Of a stretch of 64,000 bases of DNA, positions 43,791 to 53,579 are shown in pieces. The translations under genes and the position numbers were made by a program. Positions within the stretch are counted from its first letter, which is position 1. Each line of letters starts with the position of its first letter. The notes beneath the pieces are model-generated. The model ran no database searches. It worked only from the letters and a program-made list of their open reading frames with translations, and had not been told where the DNA came from. This stretch comes from Arthrobacter sp. SPG23 (GTDB taxonomy: Bacteria > Actinomycetota > Actinomycetes > Actinomycetales > Micrococcaceae). The stretch spans positions 112,684-176,683 of the forward strand of contig NZ_JYCN01000001.1 of assembly GCF_000876655.1 (NCBI RefSeq), written 5' to 3'.

Positions 43791-44467
43791 GCCACCTTCT
43801 GGAAACCATTGCGCAGGTCCGCCGCGAGGTCTGCGAACTGCACGCCGAACTCACCCGCTATGAACTGGTGGTGTGGACGGCCGGCAACGTCTCCGCCCGC
43901 GTTCCCGGCCACGACCTCATGGTCATCAAACCGTCCGGAGTCTCCTATGCCGACCTCACACCGGCGAGCATGGTTGTCACCGACCTCTACGGCACCCCGG
44001 CGGACGGGGAGTGGGGCAATCCGCCGTTCTCGCCGTCGTCGGACACGGCTGCGCATGCATACGTCTACCGGCATATGCCGGAAGTGGGCGGGGTAGTGCA
44101 CACGCACTCCACCTACGCCACAGCGTGGGCGGCCCGCGGCGAGGCCATTCCCTGCGTGCTGACCATGATGAGCGATGAGTTCGGCGGCAGCATCCCGGTG
44201 GGCCCGTTCGCGCTGATCGGCGACGACTCGATCGGCCAGGGAATTGTGGAGACGCTGCGGAACTCCACGTCGCCGGCGGTCCTGATGCAGAACCACGGGC
44301 CGTTCACCATCGGCAAGGATGCCCGGTCCGCGGTGAAGGCCGCCGTGATGTGCGAGGAAGTGGCGCGCACCGTCCACGTCTCCCGTCAGCTGGGCGAGCC
44401 GCTGCCCATCGACCAGGCCAGTATCGAATCCCTCTATGCCCGCTACCAGAACGTTTACGGCCAGTAG
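43787..44467 (+). CDS. araD: L-ribulose-5-phosphate 4-epimerase
   Basis: 226 aa, class II aldolase fold. Zinc-binding histidines are seen in [11 protein letters not shown] and a third in [17 protein letters not shown] and [10 protein letters not shown] form the phosphate-binding region. Converts L-ribulose 5-phosphate to D-xylulose 5-phosphate, which enters the pentose phosphate pathway. Coupled to araB by a 4-base overlap. Confidence 0.96.
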   Translation: MSHLLETIAQVRREVCELHAELTRYELVVWTAGNVSARVPGHDLMVIKPSGVSYADLTPASMVVTDLYGTPADGEWGNPPFSPSSDTAAHAYVYRHMPEVGGVVHTHSTYATAWAARGEAIPCVLTMMSDEFGGSIPVGPFALIGDDSIGQGIVETLRNSTSPAVLMQNHGPFTIGKDARSAVKAAVMCEEVARTVHVSRQLGEPLPIDQASIESLYARYQNVYGQ

Positions 44468-44501
44468 CGCCGGCCACCCACACTTCTCCAGGAGAACCCC
44501 C

Positions 44502-46037
44502 ATGAGCACAGCCCACAGCACGTCCGCCAACACAACGTCGCTCGAGCAATACGAGGTCTGGTTCCTCACCGGCAGCCAGCACCTGTACGGCGAGGACGTC
44601 CTCAAGCAGGTCGCGGCGCAGTCGCAGGAGATTGCCAATGCGCTGAACGGATCCTCGGACGTTCCGGTCAGGGTGGTGTGGAAGCCCGTCCTCACGGATT
44701 CGGAGGCGATCCGCCGCACCGCGCTGGAGGCCAACTCCGACGATTCCGTGATCGGGGTGACGGCCTGGATGCACACGTTCAGCCCGGCCAAGATGTGGAT
44801 CCAGGGCCTGGACCTGCTGCGCAAACCGCTCCTGCACCTGCATACCCAGGCCAACGTCGAGCTGCCCTGGGCGGACATCGACTTCGACTTCATGAACCTC
44901 AACCAGGCCGCCCACGGCGACCGTGAATTCGGCTACATCCAGTCACGCCTGGGCATTCCCCGCAAGACCGTCGTGGGCCACGTGTCCAACCCGGAGGTTT
45001 CCCGGCAAGTGGGCGTCTGGCAGCGCGCTTCCGCCGGCTGGGCCGCCGTCCGCACACTGAAACTGACCCGCTTCGGCGACAACATGCGCAACGTGGCCGT
45101 CACCGAAGGTGACAAGACCGAGGCCGAGCTCCGCTTCGGCGTCTCGGTGAACACCTGGTCCGTGAACGAGCTCGCCGGCGCCGTGCACGGCGCCGCGGCG
45201 TCCGACGTCGATGCCCTCGTTGCGGAGTACGAGCGCCTCTACGACGTGGTCCCCGAGCTGAAGGCCGGGGGAGCGCGGCACGAATCGCTGCGCTACAGCG
45301 CACGGATCGAACTCGGCCTGCGCAGCTTCCTCGAGGCCAACGGCTCGGCCGCGTTCACCACCTCCTTCGAGGACCTGGGGGAGCTGCGCCAGCTGCCCGG
45401 CATGTCCGTACAGCGGCTGATGTCGGACGGCTATGGCTTCGGTGCCGAGGGTGACTGGAAGACCGCCATCCTGGTGCGAGCCGCCAAGGTGATGGGCGCG
45501 GGCCTGCCCGGCGGCGCTTCGCTCATGGAGGACTACACCTACCACCTTGCTCCCGGGCAGGAGAAGATCCTCGGTGCGCACATGCTGGAGGTCTGCCCGT
45601 CGCTGACCGCCACCAGGCCGCGCGTCGAGATCCACCCGCTGGGCATCGGCGGCAAGGAGGATCCGGTCCGCATGGTGTTCGACACCGACGCCGGCCCCGG
45701 AGTGGTGGTGGCGCTGTCCGACATGCGCGACCGTTTCCGCCTCGTGGCGAACGCCGTCGACGTGGTGGACCTGGCCGAACCGCTGCCCAACCTGCCGGTG
45801 GCCCGGGCGCTATGGTCTCCCAAGCCGGACTTCGCCACGTCCGCCGCGGCCTGGCTCACTGCCGGAGCCGCGCACCACACGGTGCTGTCCACCGCCGTGG
45901 GCATGGACGTGTTCGAGGACTTCGCGGAGATAGCGAAGACAGAGCTGCTGACCATCGACGAAGGCACCACCATCCGGCAGTTCAAAAAGGAACTGAACTG
46001 GAACGCGGCCTACTACAAGCTGGCTGGCGGGCTCTAA
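44502..46037 (+). CDS. araA: L-arabinose isomerase
   Basis: 511 aa from the ATG at 44502, which has AGGAG upstream. Family segments are visible: [13 protein letters not shown] at the N-terminus, [20 protein letters not shown] and [10 protein letters not shown] with the metal-site residues. Converts L-arabinose to L-ribulose using Mn2+. Last gene of araBDA, followed by a clear terminator. Confidence 0.96.
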   Translation: MSTAHSTSANTTSLEQYEVWFLTGSQHLYGEDVLKQVAAQSQEIANALNGSSDVPVRVVWKPVLTDSEAIRRTALEANSDDSVIGVTAWMHTFSPAKMWIQGLDLLRKPLLHLHTQANVELPWADIDFDFMNLNQAAHGDREFGYIQSRLGIPRKTVVGHVSNPEVSRQVGVWQRASAGWAAVRTLKLTRFGDNMRNVAVTEGDKTEAELRFGVSVNTWSVNELAGAVHGAAASDVDALVAEYERLYDVVPELKAGGARHESLRYSARIELGLRSFLEANGSAAFTTSFEDLGELRQLPGMSVQRLMSDGYGFGAEGDWKTAILVRAAKVMGAGLPGGASLMEDYTYHLAPGQEKILGAHMLEVCPSLTATRPRVEIHPLGIGGKEDPVRMVFDTDAGPGVVVALSDMRDRFRLVANAVDVVDLAEPLPNLPVARALWSPKPDFATSAAAWLTAGAAHHTVLSTAVGMDVFEDFAEIAKTELLTIDEGTTIRQFKKELNWNAAYYKLAGGL

Positions 46038-46080
46038 GGGGCCCAGCTCGACACGGCTGCCGTCCCGGCGGCCGCGCAGC

Positions 46081-46110
46081 AAGCCCGCATCCAGTAACGG
46101 ATGCGGGCTT
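46081..46110 (+). terminator. Terminator after araA
   Basis: A 12-bp perfect stem AAGCCCGCATCC/GGATGCGGGCTT around a 6-base loop (AGTAAC), 43 bases past the araA stop, followed by TTGCG. It separates the araBDA operon from the arabinofuranosidase gene, which has its own operator. Confidence 0.85.
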
Positions 46111-46163
46111 TGCGCGCTAAAGCCGGACGATGCCCGGACCGCCCTTGACGGATCCCGGATGAA

Positions 46164-46193
46164 CGCTAACAATTAGTTTCTATAACGTTGTAG
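46164..46193 (+). promoter_or_regulatory. Composite operator before the arabinofuranosidase gene
   Basis: Contains CGCTAACAATTA (46164-46175), matching the right half of the araB palindrome, and CTATAACGTTGTAG (46180-46193), an imperfect palindrome whose core TATAACGTTGTA recurs exactly before the downstream LacI gene. Two distinct LacI-family repressors may act here. Confidence 0.65.
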
Positions 46194-46218
46194 AGAACAA
46201 GAAAACGAGGATGTTTAC

Positions 46219-47766
46219 GTGGGCACTACCGAATCTGCCGCAGGCAAAATGACCGCCAAGATCACCCTGGACCCCGCCTTCGCCGTAGGCCCGGTCCGGC
46301 GCCGCACCTTCGGCGCGTTCGTGGAGCACCTTGGCCGCTGCGTCTACACCGGCATCTTCGAGCCGGGCCACCCGAAAGCCGACGACGACGGCTTCCGGAC
46401 CGACGTCCTGGAGCTCACCCGCGAACTGGGCGTGTCCACGGTCCGCTACCCCGGCGGGAACTTCGTCTCGGGCTACCGCTGGGAGGACGGCGTGGGGCCG
46501 GTGGAGCAGCGGCCGGCGCGGCTGGACCTGGCCTGGCACTCCACCGACCCCAACCATGTGGGCGTGGACGAGTTCGCCAAGTGGTACGCCAAAGCGGGCG
46601 TCGAACCGATGATGGCCGTGAACCTGGGCACGCGCGGTACGCAGGAAGCCCTGGACCTGCTGGAGTACTGCAACATCGACGGCGGGACGGCGTTCTCCGA
46701 CCAGCGCCGGGCCAACGGGGCCGAAAACGGCTATGGCATCACAATGTGGTGCCTGGGCAACGAGATGGACGGCTTCTGGCAGATCGGCCACAAGAACGCC
46801 ACCGAATACGGCCGGCTCGCTGCCGATACTGCCCGCGCCATGCGGATGGTGGACCCCGGCCTGGAGCTGGTGGCCTGCGGCAGCTCCGCCCCGAGCATGC
46901 CCACGTTCGGCGAGTGGGAGCGCGTGGTCCTCACCGAAACCTACGACCTCGTGGACATGATCTCCGCCCACCAATATTTCGAGGACTTCGGCGACCTGCA
47001 GGAGCACCTCTCGTCCGGGCACCGGATGGAGGCGTTCATCAAGGACATCGTGGCGCATATCGACCATGTGAAGTCGGTCAAGAAGTCCGCCAAGCAGGTG
47101 AACATCTCCTTCGACGAATGGAACGTCTGGCACATGAGCCGCGACGAATCAAAGGCGCCCACCGGCAAGGACTGGCCCGTGGCCCCCGTGCTGCTCGAGG
47201 ACCGCTACACCGTGGCGGACGCCGTGGTTGTGGGCGACCTCCTCATCACGCTGCTCCGCAACACCGACCGCGTCCACTCCGCCAGCCTGGCGCAGCTGGT
47301 CAATGTCATCGCCCCGATCATGACCGAACCCGGCGGGCGCGCCTGGAAGCAGACCACCTTCCACCCGTTTGCCCTGACCTCGGAGCACGCCAGCGGCACG
47401 GTGCTGCAGCTCGCCGTCGAATCCCCGCTCCTCAGCGGCGGCAAGACCGCGGACTTCGCCGCGCTGTCCGCCGTGGCCACTTTCGATGAGGCTTCCGGGG
47501 AGGCCGTGGTGTTTGCCGTGAACCGCTCGGCGACGGAACCGCTCGCGTTGGACGCCGCGGTCGCCGGGCTGGGGAACGCGAAGGTTGTCGAGGCAGTCAC
47601 CTACGCCAACAAGGACCCCTACTGGCAGGCGACGGCGGATGACTCCACCTCGGTGCTGCCCGGCGAAAACGTCAGTGTAAAGCTCGACGGCGGCCGGCTC
47701 ACCGCCGAGCTCCCTGCGGTGTCGTGGAGCATGATCCGCCTCGCTGTCGACAGGGCGGGCAGCTAG
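46219..47766 (+). CDS. abfA: Alpha-N-arabinofuranosidase, GH51
   Basis: 515 aa, GTG with CGAGG eight bases upstream. Clan GH-A barrel with acid/base Glu182 in CLGNEMDG and nucleophile Glu300 in SFDEWNVW, then the beta-sandwich C-terminus. No signal peptide, so it probably cleaves arabino-oligosaccharides inside the cell, feeding the ara operon. Convergent overlap with the GH43-like gene: its stop and that gene's stop share 4 bases. Confidence 0.94.
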   Translation: MGTTESAAGKMTAKITLDPAFAVGPVRRRTFGAFVEHLGRCVYTGIFEPGHPKADDDGFRTDVLELTRELGVSTVRYPGGNFVSGYRWEDGVGPVEQRPARLDLAWHSTDPNHVGVDEFAKWYAKAGVEPMMAVNLGTRGTQEALDLLEYCNIDGGTAFSDQRRANGAENGYGITMWCLGNEMDGFWQIGHKNATEYGRLAADTARAMRMVDPGLELVACGSSAPSMPTFGEWERVVLTETYDLVDMISAHQYFEDFGDLQEHLSSGHRMEAFIKDIVAHIDHVKSVKKSAKQVNISFDEWNVWHMSRDESKAPTGKDWPVAPVLLEDRYTVADAVVVGDLLITLLRNTDRVHSASLAQLVNVIAPIMTEPGGRAWKQTTFHPFALTSEHASGTVLQLAVESPLLSGGKTADFAALSAVATFDEASGEAVVFAVNRSATEPLALDAAVAGLGNAKVVEAVTYANKDPYWQATADDSTSVLPGENVSVKLDGGRLTAELPAVSWSMIRLAVDRAGS

Positions 47767-48833
47767 TGCCCAAGCAGCGCCGGGTCTAGGTGAACGGGGG
47801 CGTCCAGGTCGCGTGTGCAGACCAGGACGTCCCCTTCCACATGCAGCCGCGCCGCGTGGATGCTGGTGCGCTGCTCCCGGACCGCCCGGGCCGGATCCGC
47901 CAGGCCGTTGGCCATCTCGGTGTCCTGCCACTCCGGATGCGTGAAGTAGAAGATGTAGGCGTGGTGGCCCTGGGTGACCACATCCGCGTGCCGCCCGTAG
48001 GTGGCGTCGTCCGCTCCGGTGCCGGGGGTGTCCAGGATGAGGCCGCCGTTGGCTTCCTGCCGGGTCCACGTGAGGCCGTCTGCCGAGCGGTGCACGGCCT
48101 GGCCGCGCCACTCATCCACCACCATCCAGTACCAGCCGCCCAGCCGGAACACGTTGGGACCTTCGTGGGCGGGCAGCCCGATCACCTGGCCCTCGGCCCG
48201 CCAATGACCGTCGGAACCCATGCGTCCGGCGCGCCCGACGGCGGTGCTGCCGCTGCTGCCGCCGTCGTCGTCGTCGTCCGTTTCTTCCCGGAGGGCCGTT
48301 TCTTCCCACACCGCCGACCATGTGGTGGAGCCGTCCACCTCGTCCTTGAACCACAGGCGCAGCCGGCCGTCCGCCACCACGGCGAAGGCAGCGTCAATGA
48401 CGTTTTCGGAGCCGACGTCCACCCGGCCCGCGAACTCCCACTGCTCCAGGTCGGGGCTGGTGAAGTGCACCAGGCGACGCCTGGTCTGCTCGGCCCAGGT
48501 GCCCGGAGCGCCCGCGCCCCAGGTCAGGAACATGTGATATTCGCCGTCATGCCACACCACCTCCGGCGCCCAGTGCGTATTCAGCCCGGGGGAGTCTTCC
48601 GGATCGAGCCCCTCCGCCGCGCCGCGGTACTGCCAGGTGGCTCCGGCATCGTTGGAGACGGCAATTCCGATCCGGGTGCCGGTGATCCAGTCCACGCCGC
48701 CTGTGGTGAGGGTGGCGCGGCGGGCCGTGTAGAACATCCACCACTCGCCGGTGCCGCGGCGGTGGATGACGGTGGGATCGGCGGCGCCGTCGAACACCGG
48801 GCAGCGGAAGAGAGGGGAATGGGCAAGCGGCAT
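47763..48833 (-). CDS. GH43-like five-bladed propeller hydrolase
   Basis: 356 aa. Features of GH43/62/32 clans: ADPTVIHRRGTGEWWMFYT (first acidic residue), HWAPEVVWHDGEYHMF, and a later EGPNVFRLGGWYWM with a candidate acid. An Asp-rich insert (five consecutive Asp near residue 190, then GGSSGS) interrupts the middle. No signal peptide. Likely an intracellular arabinan/xylo-oligosaccharide-active enzyme; specificity is not readable. The region upstream holds TATAACGTTGTA shared with the divergent lacI promoter. Confidence 0.75.
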   Translation of the reverse strand: MPLAHSPLFRCPVFDGAADPTVIHRRGTGEWWMFYTARRATLTTGGVDWITGTRIGIAVSNDAGATWQYRGAAEGLDPEDSPGLNTHWAPEVVWHDGEYHMFLTWGAGAPGTWAEQTRRRLVHFTSPDLEQWEFAGRVDVGSENVIDAAFAVVADGRLRLWFKDEVDGSTTWSAVWEETALREETDDDDDGGSSGSTAVGRAGRMGSDGHWRAEGQVIGLPAHEGPNVFRLGGWYWMVVDEWRGQAVHRSADGLTWTRQEANGGLILDTPGTGADDATYGRHADVVTQGHHAYIFYFTHPEWQDTEMANGLADPARAVREQRTSIHAARLHVEGDVLVCTRDLDAPVHLDPALLGH

Positions 48834-48893
48834 GGCTGTTCCTTCGGGGCTCGCTGGCGGAGGCCGGGTGGGACGGTACGGCCGGGCCTAGCC

Positions 48894-48905
48894 TATAACG
48901 TTGTA
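48894..48905. promoter_or_regulatory. Operator TATAACGTTGTA between GH43-like gene and lacI
   Basis: The 12-base core is identical to the one at 46181-46192 before abfA. It lies 77 bases before the LacI start and 61 before the divergent GH43-like start, so it may control both. Consistent with autoregulation by the adjacent LacI protein. Confidence 0.7.
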
Positions 48906-48981
48906 CAAGCTATGGACAGGGCAAAAACCGCGCTGGTCTGCAACGATGTAGCTGAAAGTGTTGCCGGGAAGGGAATCACCT

Positions 48982-49986
48982 GTGGCTGTGACCATGAACG
49001 ACGTTGCGCGCGCGGCCGGCGTCTCGCTGAAGACCGTGTCCAACGTGCTCAACGAGTACGAGTTCATCCGGCCGGCCACGAAGCAAAAGGTGCTGGATGC
49101 CATCGCGGAACTGGGTTACGAAGCCAACCTGACGGCGCGCAGCCTGCGCTCCGGGAAGACCCGCATGCTGGGGCTGGTATTGTCCGACCTCTCCATCCCC
49201 TACTACGCTGAGCTCGCGTCCCGGCTGATGAATGTCGCAGCCGGCCGCGGGTACCGTGTCCTGGTGGAGCAGTCCGGGGCCACTGCCGCGCACGAGTTGA
49301 GCGCCCTGCAGGGTCCGTTTCGGCAGCTCACGGACGGGCTGCTGTTCACCCCGCTGACCCTTGATGCCGGGACCATTGCCGCGCACCGGGGCGCCAAGCC
49401 GGTGGTGATGCTGGGGGAGCACATCGCGGACCTGCGGTTCGACCTGGTGACCATGAAGAACGCCGAGGCGGCGGCTGCAATCACCGCCCATCTCCTCTCA
49501 GGCGGCCGGCGCCGCATCGCCGTCCTCGGCGCCGCGGCAGGCGACACCGCGGACAGTCCCGGCCTGCGCCTGAACGGCTACCGTCAGGCACTAAAAGCGG
49601 CGGGAGTGGAATTCGATCCCGCCCTGGTGGTGGAGTGCGACTGGCGGCGCGACGGCGGCGCCTCGGCTGTGGGCGGACTGCTCGGCAGCGGCGTCCCGTT
49701 CGACGCGGTCTTTGGCCTGAACGATGCCATAGCGCTGGGCGCGCTGCACGAACTCCTGATCCGCGGTATTCAAGTACCTGACGACGTTGCAGTGGCAGGC
49801 TTCGACGACATCGAGGAAGCCCGCTTCGCGTCGCCATCCCTCACCACGGTGTCGCCCGGCATGGCGGAAATCGCCGAGAGGTCCATCGCATTGCTCATCG
49901 ACAGGATCGAAGGCGCGGAGCCGGCCGCCGAAGGCCTCCGCATCGAGGCCGGTTTCGAGCTGAAGATCCGGGATTCGGCGCCTTAG
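48982..49986 (+). CDS. LacI-family regulator, probable arabinose/arabino-oligosaccharide repressor
   Basis: 334 aa from the GTG at 48982 (GGGAAGGGA upstream). HTH VTMNDVARAAGVSLKTVSNVLNEY followed by the hinge region NLTARSLRSGKT. Sensor domain with DDVAVAGFDDIEEARFASPSLTTV. Its position next to the arabinose genes and the repeated TATAACGTTGTA sites suggests it controls abfA, the GH43-like gene and itself. Confidence 0.92.
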   Translation: MAVTMNDVARAAGVSLKTVSNVLNEYEFIRPATKQKVLDAIAELGYEANLTARSLRSGKTRMLGLVLSDLSIPYYAELASRLMNVAAGRGYRVLVEQSGATAAHELSALQGPFRQLTDGLLFTPLTLDAGTIAAHRGAKPVVMLGEHIADLRFDLVTMKNAEAAAAITAHLLSGGRRRIAVLGAAAGDTADSPGLRLNGYRQALKAAGVEFDPALVVECDWRRDGGASAVGGLLGSGVPFDAVFGLNDAIALGALHELLIRGIQVPDDVAVAGFDDIEEARFASPSLTTVSPGMAEIAERSIALLIDRIEGAEPAAEGLRIEAGFELKIRDSAP

Positions 49987-50072
49987 GGCAAGGCCCGGCC
50001 GGCCCAGCGTAACGTTCGGCGAATTAGCGCACGTTTGGTTTGCTTAATTCTCGAGCTTGGGTGATCCTCGTA

Positions 50073-50091
50073 TGAGGCAAGCCTAACCTTG
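50073..50091. promoter_or_regulatory. DtxR/IdeR-like iron box upstream of efeU
   Basis: TGAGGCAAGCCTAACCTTG matches the 19-base DtxR/IdeR consensus TTAGGTTAGGCTAACCTAA at 13 positions, with an intact right half (CTAACCT). It is 27 bases before the efeU start, where binding by iron-loaded repressor would block transcription. Confidence 0.7.
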
Positions 50092-50117
50092 GCTCCGATA
50101 ATTGAGGCTCTACGTTC

Positions 50118-50972
50118 ATGACAGCAAACTATTTGATCGGCCTGCGCGAAGGCCTTGAGGCGACACTCATCGTTGTGCTCCTGATGGCATATCTCCTCAA
50201 GACCGGGCGGCAGCACCTCCTGCCCAGGCTGTGGGCGGGCGTCGCAGTGGCCGTCGCCGTGTCCGCAGGGTTCGGGGCGCTGCTCACCTTCGGTCCGCGC
50301 GGTCTCACGTTCGAGGCGCAGGAAGCCATCGGCGGCAGCCTCTCCGTGGTGGCCGTGGCACTGGTGACCTGGATGGTCTTCTGGATGGCCCGTACCGCCC
50401 GCGCCCTCGGTACCGAACTCCGCTCGCAAGTGGACAGGGCGGCAGGCGGCGCCGGCTGGGGGCTGGCGGTCGTCGCCGCGCTGGCTGTGGGCCGGGAGGG
50501 CCTTGAAACTGCGCTCTTCCTGTGGGCGGCCGCCCAGGCCACCGGAGAGTCGGCAACACCGCTCTTCGGCGCGCTGCTGGGGCTGGCCACCGCCGTCCTG
50601 CTCGGATTCCTGCTCCACCGCGGAGTCCTCAGGGTCAACCTCGGAGCGTTCTTCACCTGGAGCGGCGCCGCGCTCGTCGTCATCGCCGGCGGCGTCCTTG
50701 CCTACGCCGTCCATGACTTCCAAGAGGCCGGGATCCTCCCTGGACTCCACAGCCTGGCCTTCGACGTTTCGGCGGCCATCCCGCCGTCGTCCTGGTACGG
50801 GACCGTACTTAAGGGCACCCTGAACTTCTCACCTGCCACCACGTGGCTGGAAGCGGCGGCATGGCTGCTGTACGTCCCGGCCGTGCTGTTCTTCTACCTT
50901 CGCTCCAACCGCCGCGGCCGCGCATCATCGCAGCCGGACACAGCCGCCCGGGCTGCCGTCGCGGCCTCCTGA
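50118..50972 (+). CDS. efeU: Iron permease EfeU (FTR1 family)
   Basis: 284 aa with about seven hydrophobic helices. Two REGLE iron motifs characteristic of the family: GLREGLEATLIVV near the N-terminus and GREGLETALFLW in the middle. It imports ferric/ferrous iron across the membrane, working with EfeO and EfeB. First gene of efeUOB; the 31-base gap to efeO suggests co-transcription. Confidence 0.95.
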   Translation: MTANYLIGLREGLEATLIVVLLMAYLLKTGRQHLLPRLWAGVAVAVAVSAGFGALLTFGPRGLTFEAQEAIGGSLSVVAVALVTWMVFWMARTARALGTELRSQVDRAAGGAGWGLAVVAALAVGREGLETALFLWAAAQATGESATPLFGALLGLATAVLLGFLLHRGVLRVNLGAFFTWSGAALVVIAGGVLAYAVHDFQEAGILPGLHSLAFDVSAAIPPSSWYGTVLKGTLNFSPATTWLEAAAWLLYVPAVLFFYLRSNRRGRASSQPDTAARAAVAAS

Positions 50973-51003
50973 CCCCCACTCCCACACCCCAAAGGACCAC
51001 CCA

Positions 51004-52233
51004 ATGCCCAGCCCCAGCCTGCCCGAATTCGACCCCTCAGCATCGGCCCGCACGCCACGGCGCCGCAACGGTGCGGCCAGCCGCCTGGCCGCGGCAGCCG
51101 CCGTCGCCGTCCTTCCGCTGACACTGGCCGCCTGCACGGACAACGCAGCGCCGTCGTCCTCGGCCGGCGCCGCAGGTCCCATCCAGGTCACCAGTACCGG
51201 CGACGCCTGCAAGGTGTCCACGGCGTCCGCGAAGAGCGGCAACCTCACCTTCGCGGTCCAGAACGACGGCGACCAGGTCACCGAGTTCTACCTGCTGGCG
51301 GAAGACGGGCTGCGGATCCTGGGCGAGGTGGAAAACATCGGGCCGGGGCTGACCCGCAACCTGGTGGTCACCGTTCCTGCCGGGAAGTACACCACCGCCT
51401 GCAAGCCCGGCATGGAAGGTGACGGCATCCGGGCCGGCTTCGACGTGACCGAATCCGGCAGCCAGCCCGCGGTGGACAGCGACCTGAAGGCGCTCAGCGA
51501 CCAGGGGACGGCCCAGTACGTGGCCTACGTCAAGGACCAGGCGGAACAGCTCCTGGCCGGCACCAGGAAGTTCGCCGAAGCCTACGCGGCAGGCGATACG
51601 GCCACCGCAAAGAATCTCTACGCCGCAACGCGCATGCACTGGGAGCGTATCGAGCCGGTGGCCGAGTCCTTCGGCGACCTCGATCCCAAGCTGGACGCCC
51701 GCGAAGCGGACCTGGCCGAAGGCGAAGAATGGACCGGCTGGCACCGCGCCGAAAAGGACCTGTTCCCGCCGGCCGGGTTCCAGGCCCTGGGCGCAGCGGA
51801 CCGCGAAAAGCTCGCGGCCCGGCTGGTGGCTGACACGGAAGAGCTGGCCACCCGCACCCGGACCGTGGAGCTCACTGCCGACAAGCTGGGCAACGGCGCC
51901 AAGGAACTGCTGGACGAAGTGGCCACCGGCAAGGTCACGGGTGAAGAGGAAATCTGGTCCCACACCGACCTGTGGGACTTCCAGGCCAACGTGGACGGCG
52001 CACGGATCGCCTTCGAAAACCTCACGCCTGTGCTGGAGCAGAAAGACCCGGAGCTTGCCAAGAGCCTCGACACCAAATTCGCTGCGCTGCAGGCCGAACT
52101 TAAGACCCATGCCCAGGGTGAGGGCTTTGCCTACTACAACGAGCTGAGCCCCGAGCAGGTGCAGCGCCTCGCCGCCCTGGTGGACTCCCTCGGCGAGCCG
52201 CTGTCCAACCTCACCGCGGCAGTCGTACTGTGA
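51004..52233 (+). CDS. efeO: Iron uptake lipoprotein EfeO
   Basis: 409 aa. The lipobox LTLAAC places the lipidated Cys at residue 44. The N-terminal cupredoxin-like domain (about 50-150) is followed by the imelysin/M75 helical domain with MHWERIEPVAESFGDL and the HxxE metal site in GWHRAEKDLF. Delivers iron to EfeU. Overlaps efeB by 4 bases. Confidence 0.95.
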   Translation: MPSPSLPEFDPSASARTPRRRNGAASRLAAAAAVAVLPLTLAACTDNAAPSSSAGAAGPIQVTSTGDACKVSTASAKSGNLTFAVQNDGDQVTEFYLLAEDGLRILGEVENIGPGLTRNLVVTVPAGKYTTACKPGMEGDGIRAGFDVTESGSQPAVDSDLKALSDQGTAQYVAYVKDQAEQLLAGTRKFAEAYAAGDTATAKNLYAATRMHWERIEPVAESFGDLDPKLDAREADLAEGEEWTGWHRAEKDLFPPAGFQALGAADREKLAARLVADTEELATRTRTVELTADKLGNGAKELLDEVATGKVTGEEEIWSHTDLWDFQANVDGARIAFENLTPVLEQKDPELAKSLDTKFAALQAELKTHAQGEGFAYYNELSPEQVQRLAALVDSLGEPLSNLTAAVVL

Positions 52234-53579
52234 GCGGCTGCCCTTTCAGCGGCGGCCAGGACGGGGTTGAACGGGACGCGTCCCAAGCTAATCCGGTTGC
52301 CGGGCGCGGGGTTTCACGGCGTGGCCTGCTCTCCTTCGCCGGCGTCGGGGGCGCCGGGGCACTCGCCGGCCTCGCCGCCGGGCTGTGGGGCCGCGACGCC
52401 GTCTTCGCGGCGGAACCTGCCGCCGTGGAACCGGCCGCTGACACCGTCCCCTTCCACGGGGAACGCCAGGCGGGAATTACGACGGCGGCGCAGGACCGCC
52501 TGCACATGGCCGCCTTCGATGTCATCACCGAGGACCGCGACGAGCTGATTCGGCTCCTCAAAGACTGGACCTCCGCCGCGGAGGCCATGACACAGGGCCG
52601 CGAAACGGGTGAAACCGGGGCGGCAGGCGGCTCCTATGACGCCCCGCCGCAGGACACCGGCGAGGCCATGGGCCTTAGCGCCGGCAAGCTCACCGTGACC
52701 TTCGGCTTCGGTGCCAGCCTGTTCGAAAAGGACGGGAAAGTGCGGTTCGGACTTCAGGGCCGGCGGCCGGATGCCCTCATCGACCTGCCGCATTTCCCGG
52801 GCGATGACCTGCAGGCGGGACGCAGCGGCGGAGACATCCTTGTGCAGGCCTGTGCCGACGATCCCCAGGTTGCCGTGCACGCCATCCGCAATCTGGCCCG
52901 GCTGGGGTTCGGGAAGGTCCGCGTCCGCTGGTCCCAGCTGGGCTTCGGACGCACGGCCTCCACATCGCGGGCGCAGCAGACGCCCCGCAACCTGTTCGGG
53001 TTCAAGGACGGCACCAACAACCTCAAGGTCGAAGACACTGAGCTGCTGGAGAACCATGTCTGGGCTGAGGCGGGCAACCGTCCCGGGGAGGCCTGGATGG
53101 AGGGCGGAAGCTACCTGGTGGCCCGCCGCATCCGCATGCACATCGAGATCTGGGACCGGACGTCCCTGGGCGAGCAGGAATCCCTGATCGGACGGACCAA
53201 GGCCGAGGGCGCCCCGCTGTCCGGCGGCAAGGAATTCACCGCCCCGGACTTCAGCATCAAGGGCAAGGACGGCAAGCCCCTGATGGGCATGGATTCACAT
53301 GTCCGGCTGGCCCACGCCGACCAGAACGGCGGCATCCGGATGCTGCGCCGCGGGTACAACTACACGGACGGGTCAGACGGGCTGGGGCACCTGGACGCCG
53401 GGCTGTTCTTCATCGCCTTCGTCAAGGACCCACGCACGCACTACGTGCCCATGCAGATGGCGATGGCCAAGCAGGACACCCTGGCCGTGGAGTACCTCAA
53501 GCACACCGGCTCCGCCCTGGCCGCGGTGCCGCCGGGCACGGGGCCCGGCGGCTTCATCGGAGAAGGCCTCTTCAGCTGA
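52230..53579 (+). CDS. efeB: Dye-decolorising heme peroxidase EfeB
   Basis: 449 aa, GTG overlapping the efeO stop. Tat signal SRRGLLSFAGVGGAGALAG near residues 28-50, so exported folded with heme. DyP family Asp motif GFKDGTNN and a proximal-histidine region (IRMHIEIWDRTSLGEQE, DSHVRLAHADQNGG) are present. Proposed to oxidise iron or recover it from heme for EfeO/EfeU. Its last 8 bases overlap the stop of the opposite-strand FAH gene. Confidence 0.94.
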   Translation: MSGCPFSGGQDGVERDASQANPVAGRGVSRRGLLSFAGVGGAGALAGLAAGLWGRDAVFAAEPAAVEPAADTVPFHGERQAGITTAAQDRLHMAAFDVITEDRDELIRLLKDWTSAAEAMTQGRETGETGAAGGSYDAPPQDTGEAMGLSAGKLTVTFGFGASLFEKDGKVRFGLQGRRPDALIDLPHFPGDDLQAGRSGGDILVQACADDPQVAVHAIRNLARLGFGKVRVRWSQLGFGRTASTSRAQQTPRNLFGFKDGTNNLKVEDTELLENHVWAEAGNRPGEAWMEGGSYLVARRIRMHIEIWDRTSLGEQESLIGRTKAEGAPLSGGKEFTAPDFSIKGKDGKPLMGMDSHVRLAHADQNGGIRMLRRGYNYTDGSDGLGHLDAGLFFIAFVKDPRTHYVPMQMAMAKQDTLAVEYLKHTGSALAAVPPGTGPGGFIGEGLFS

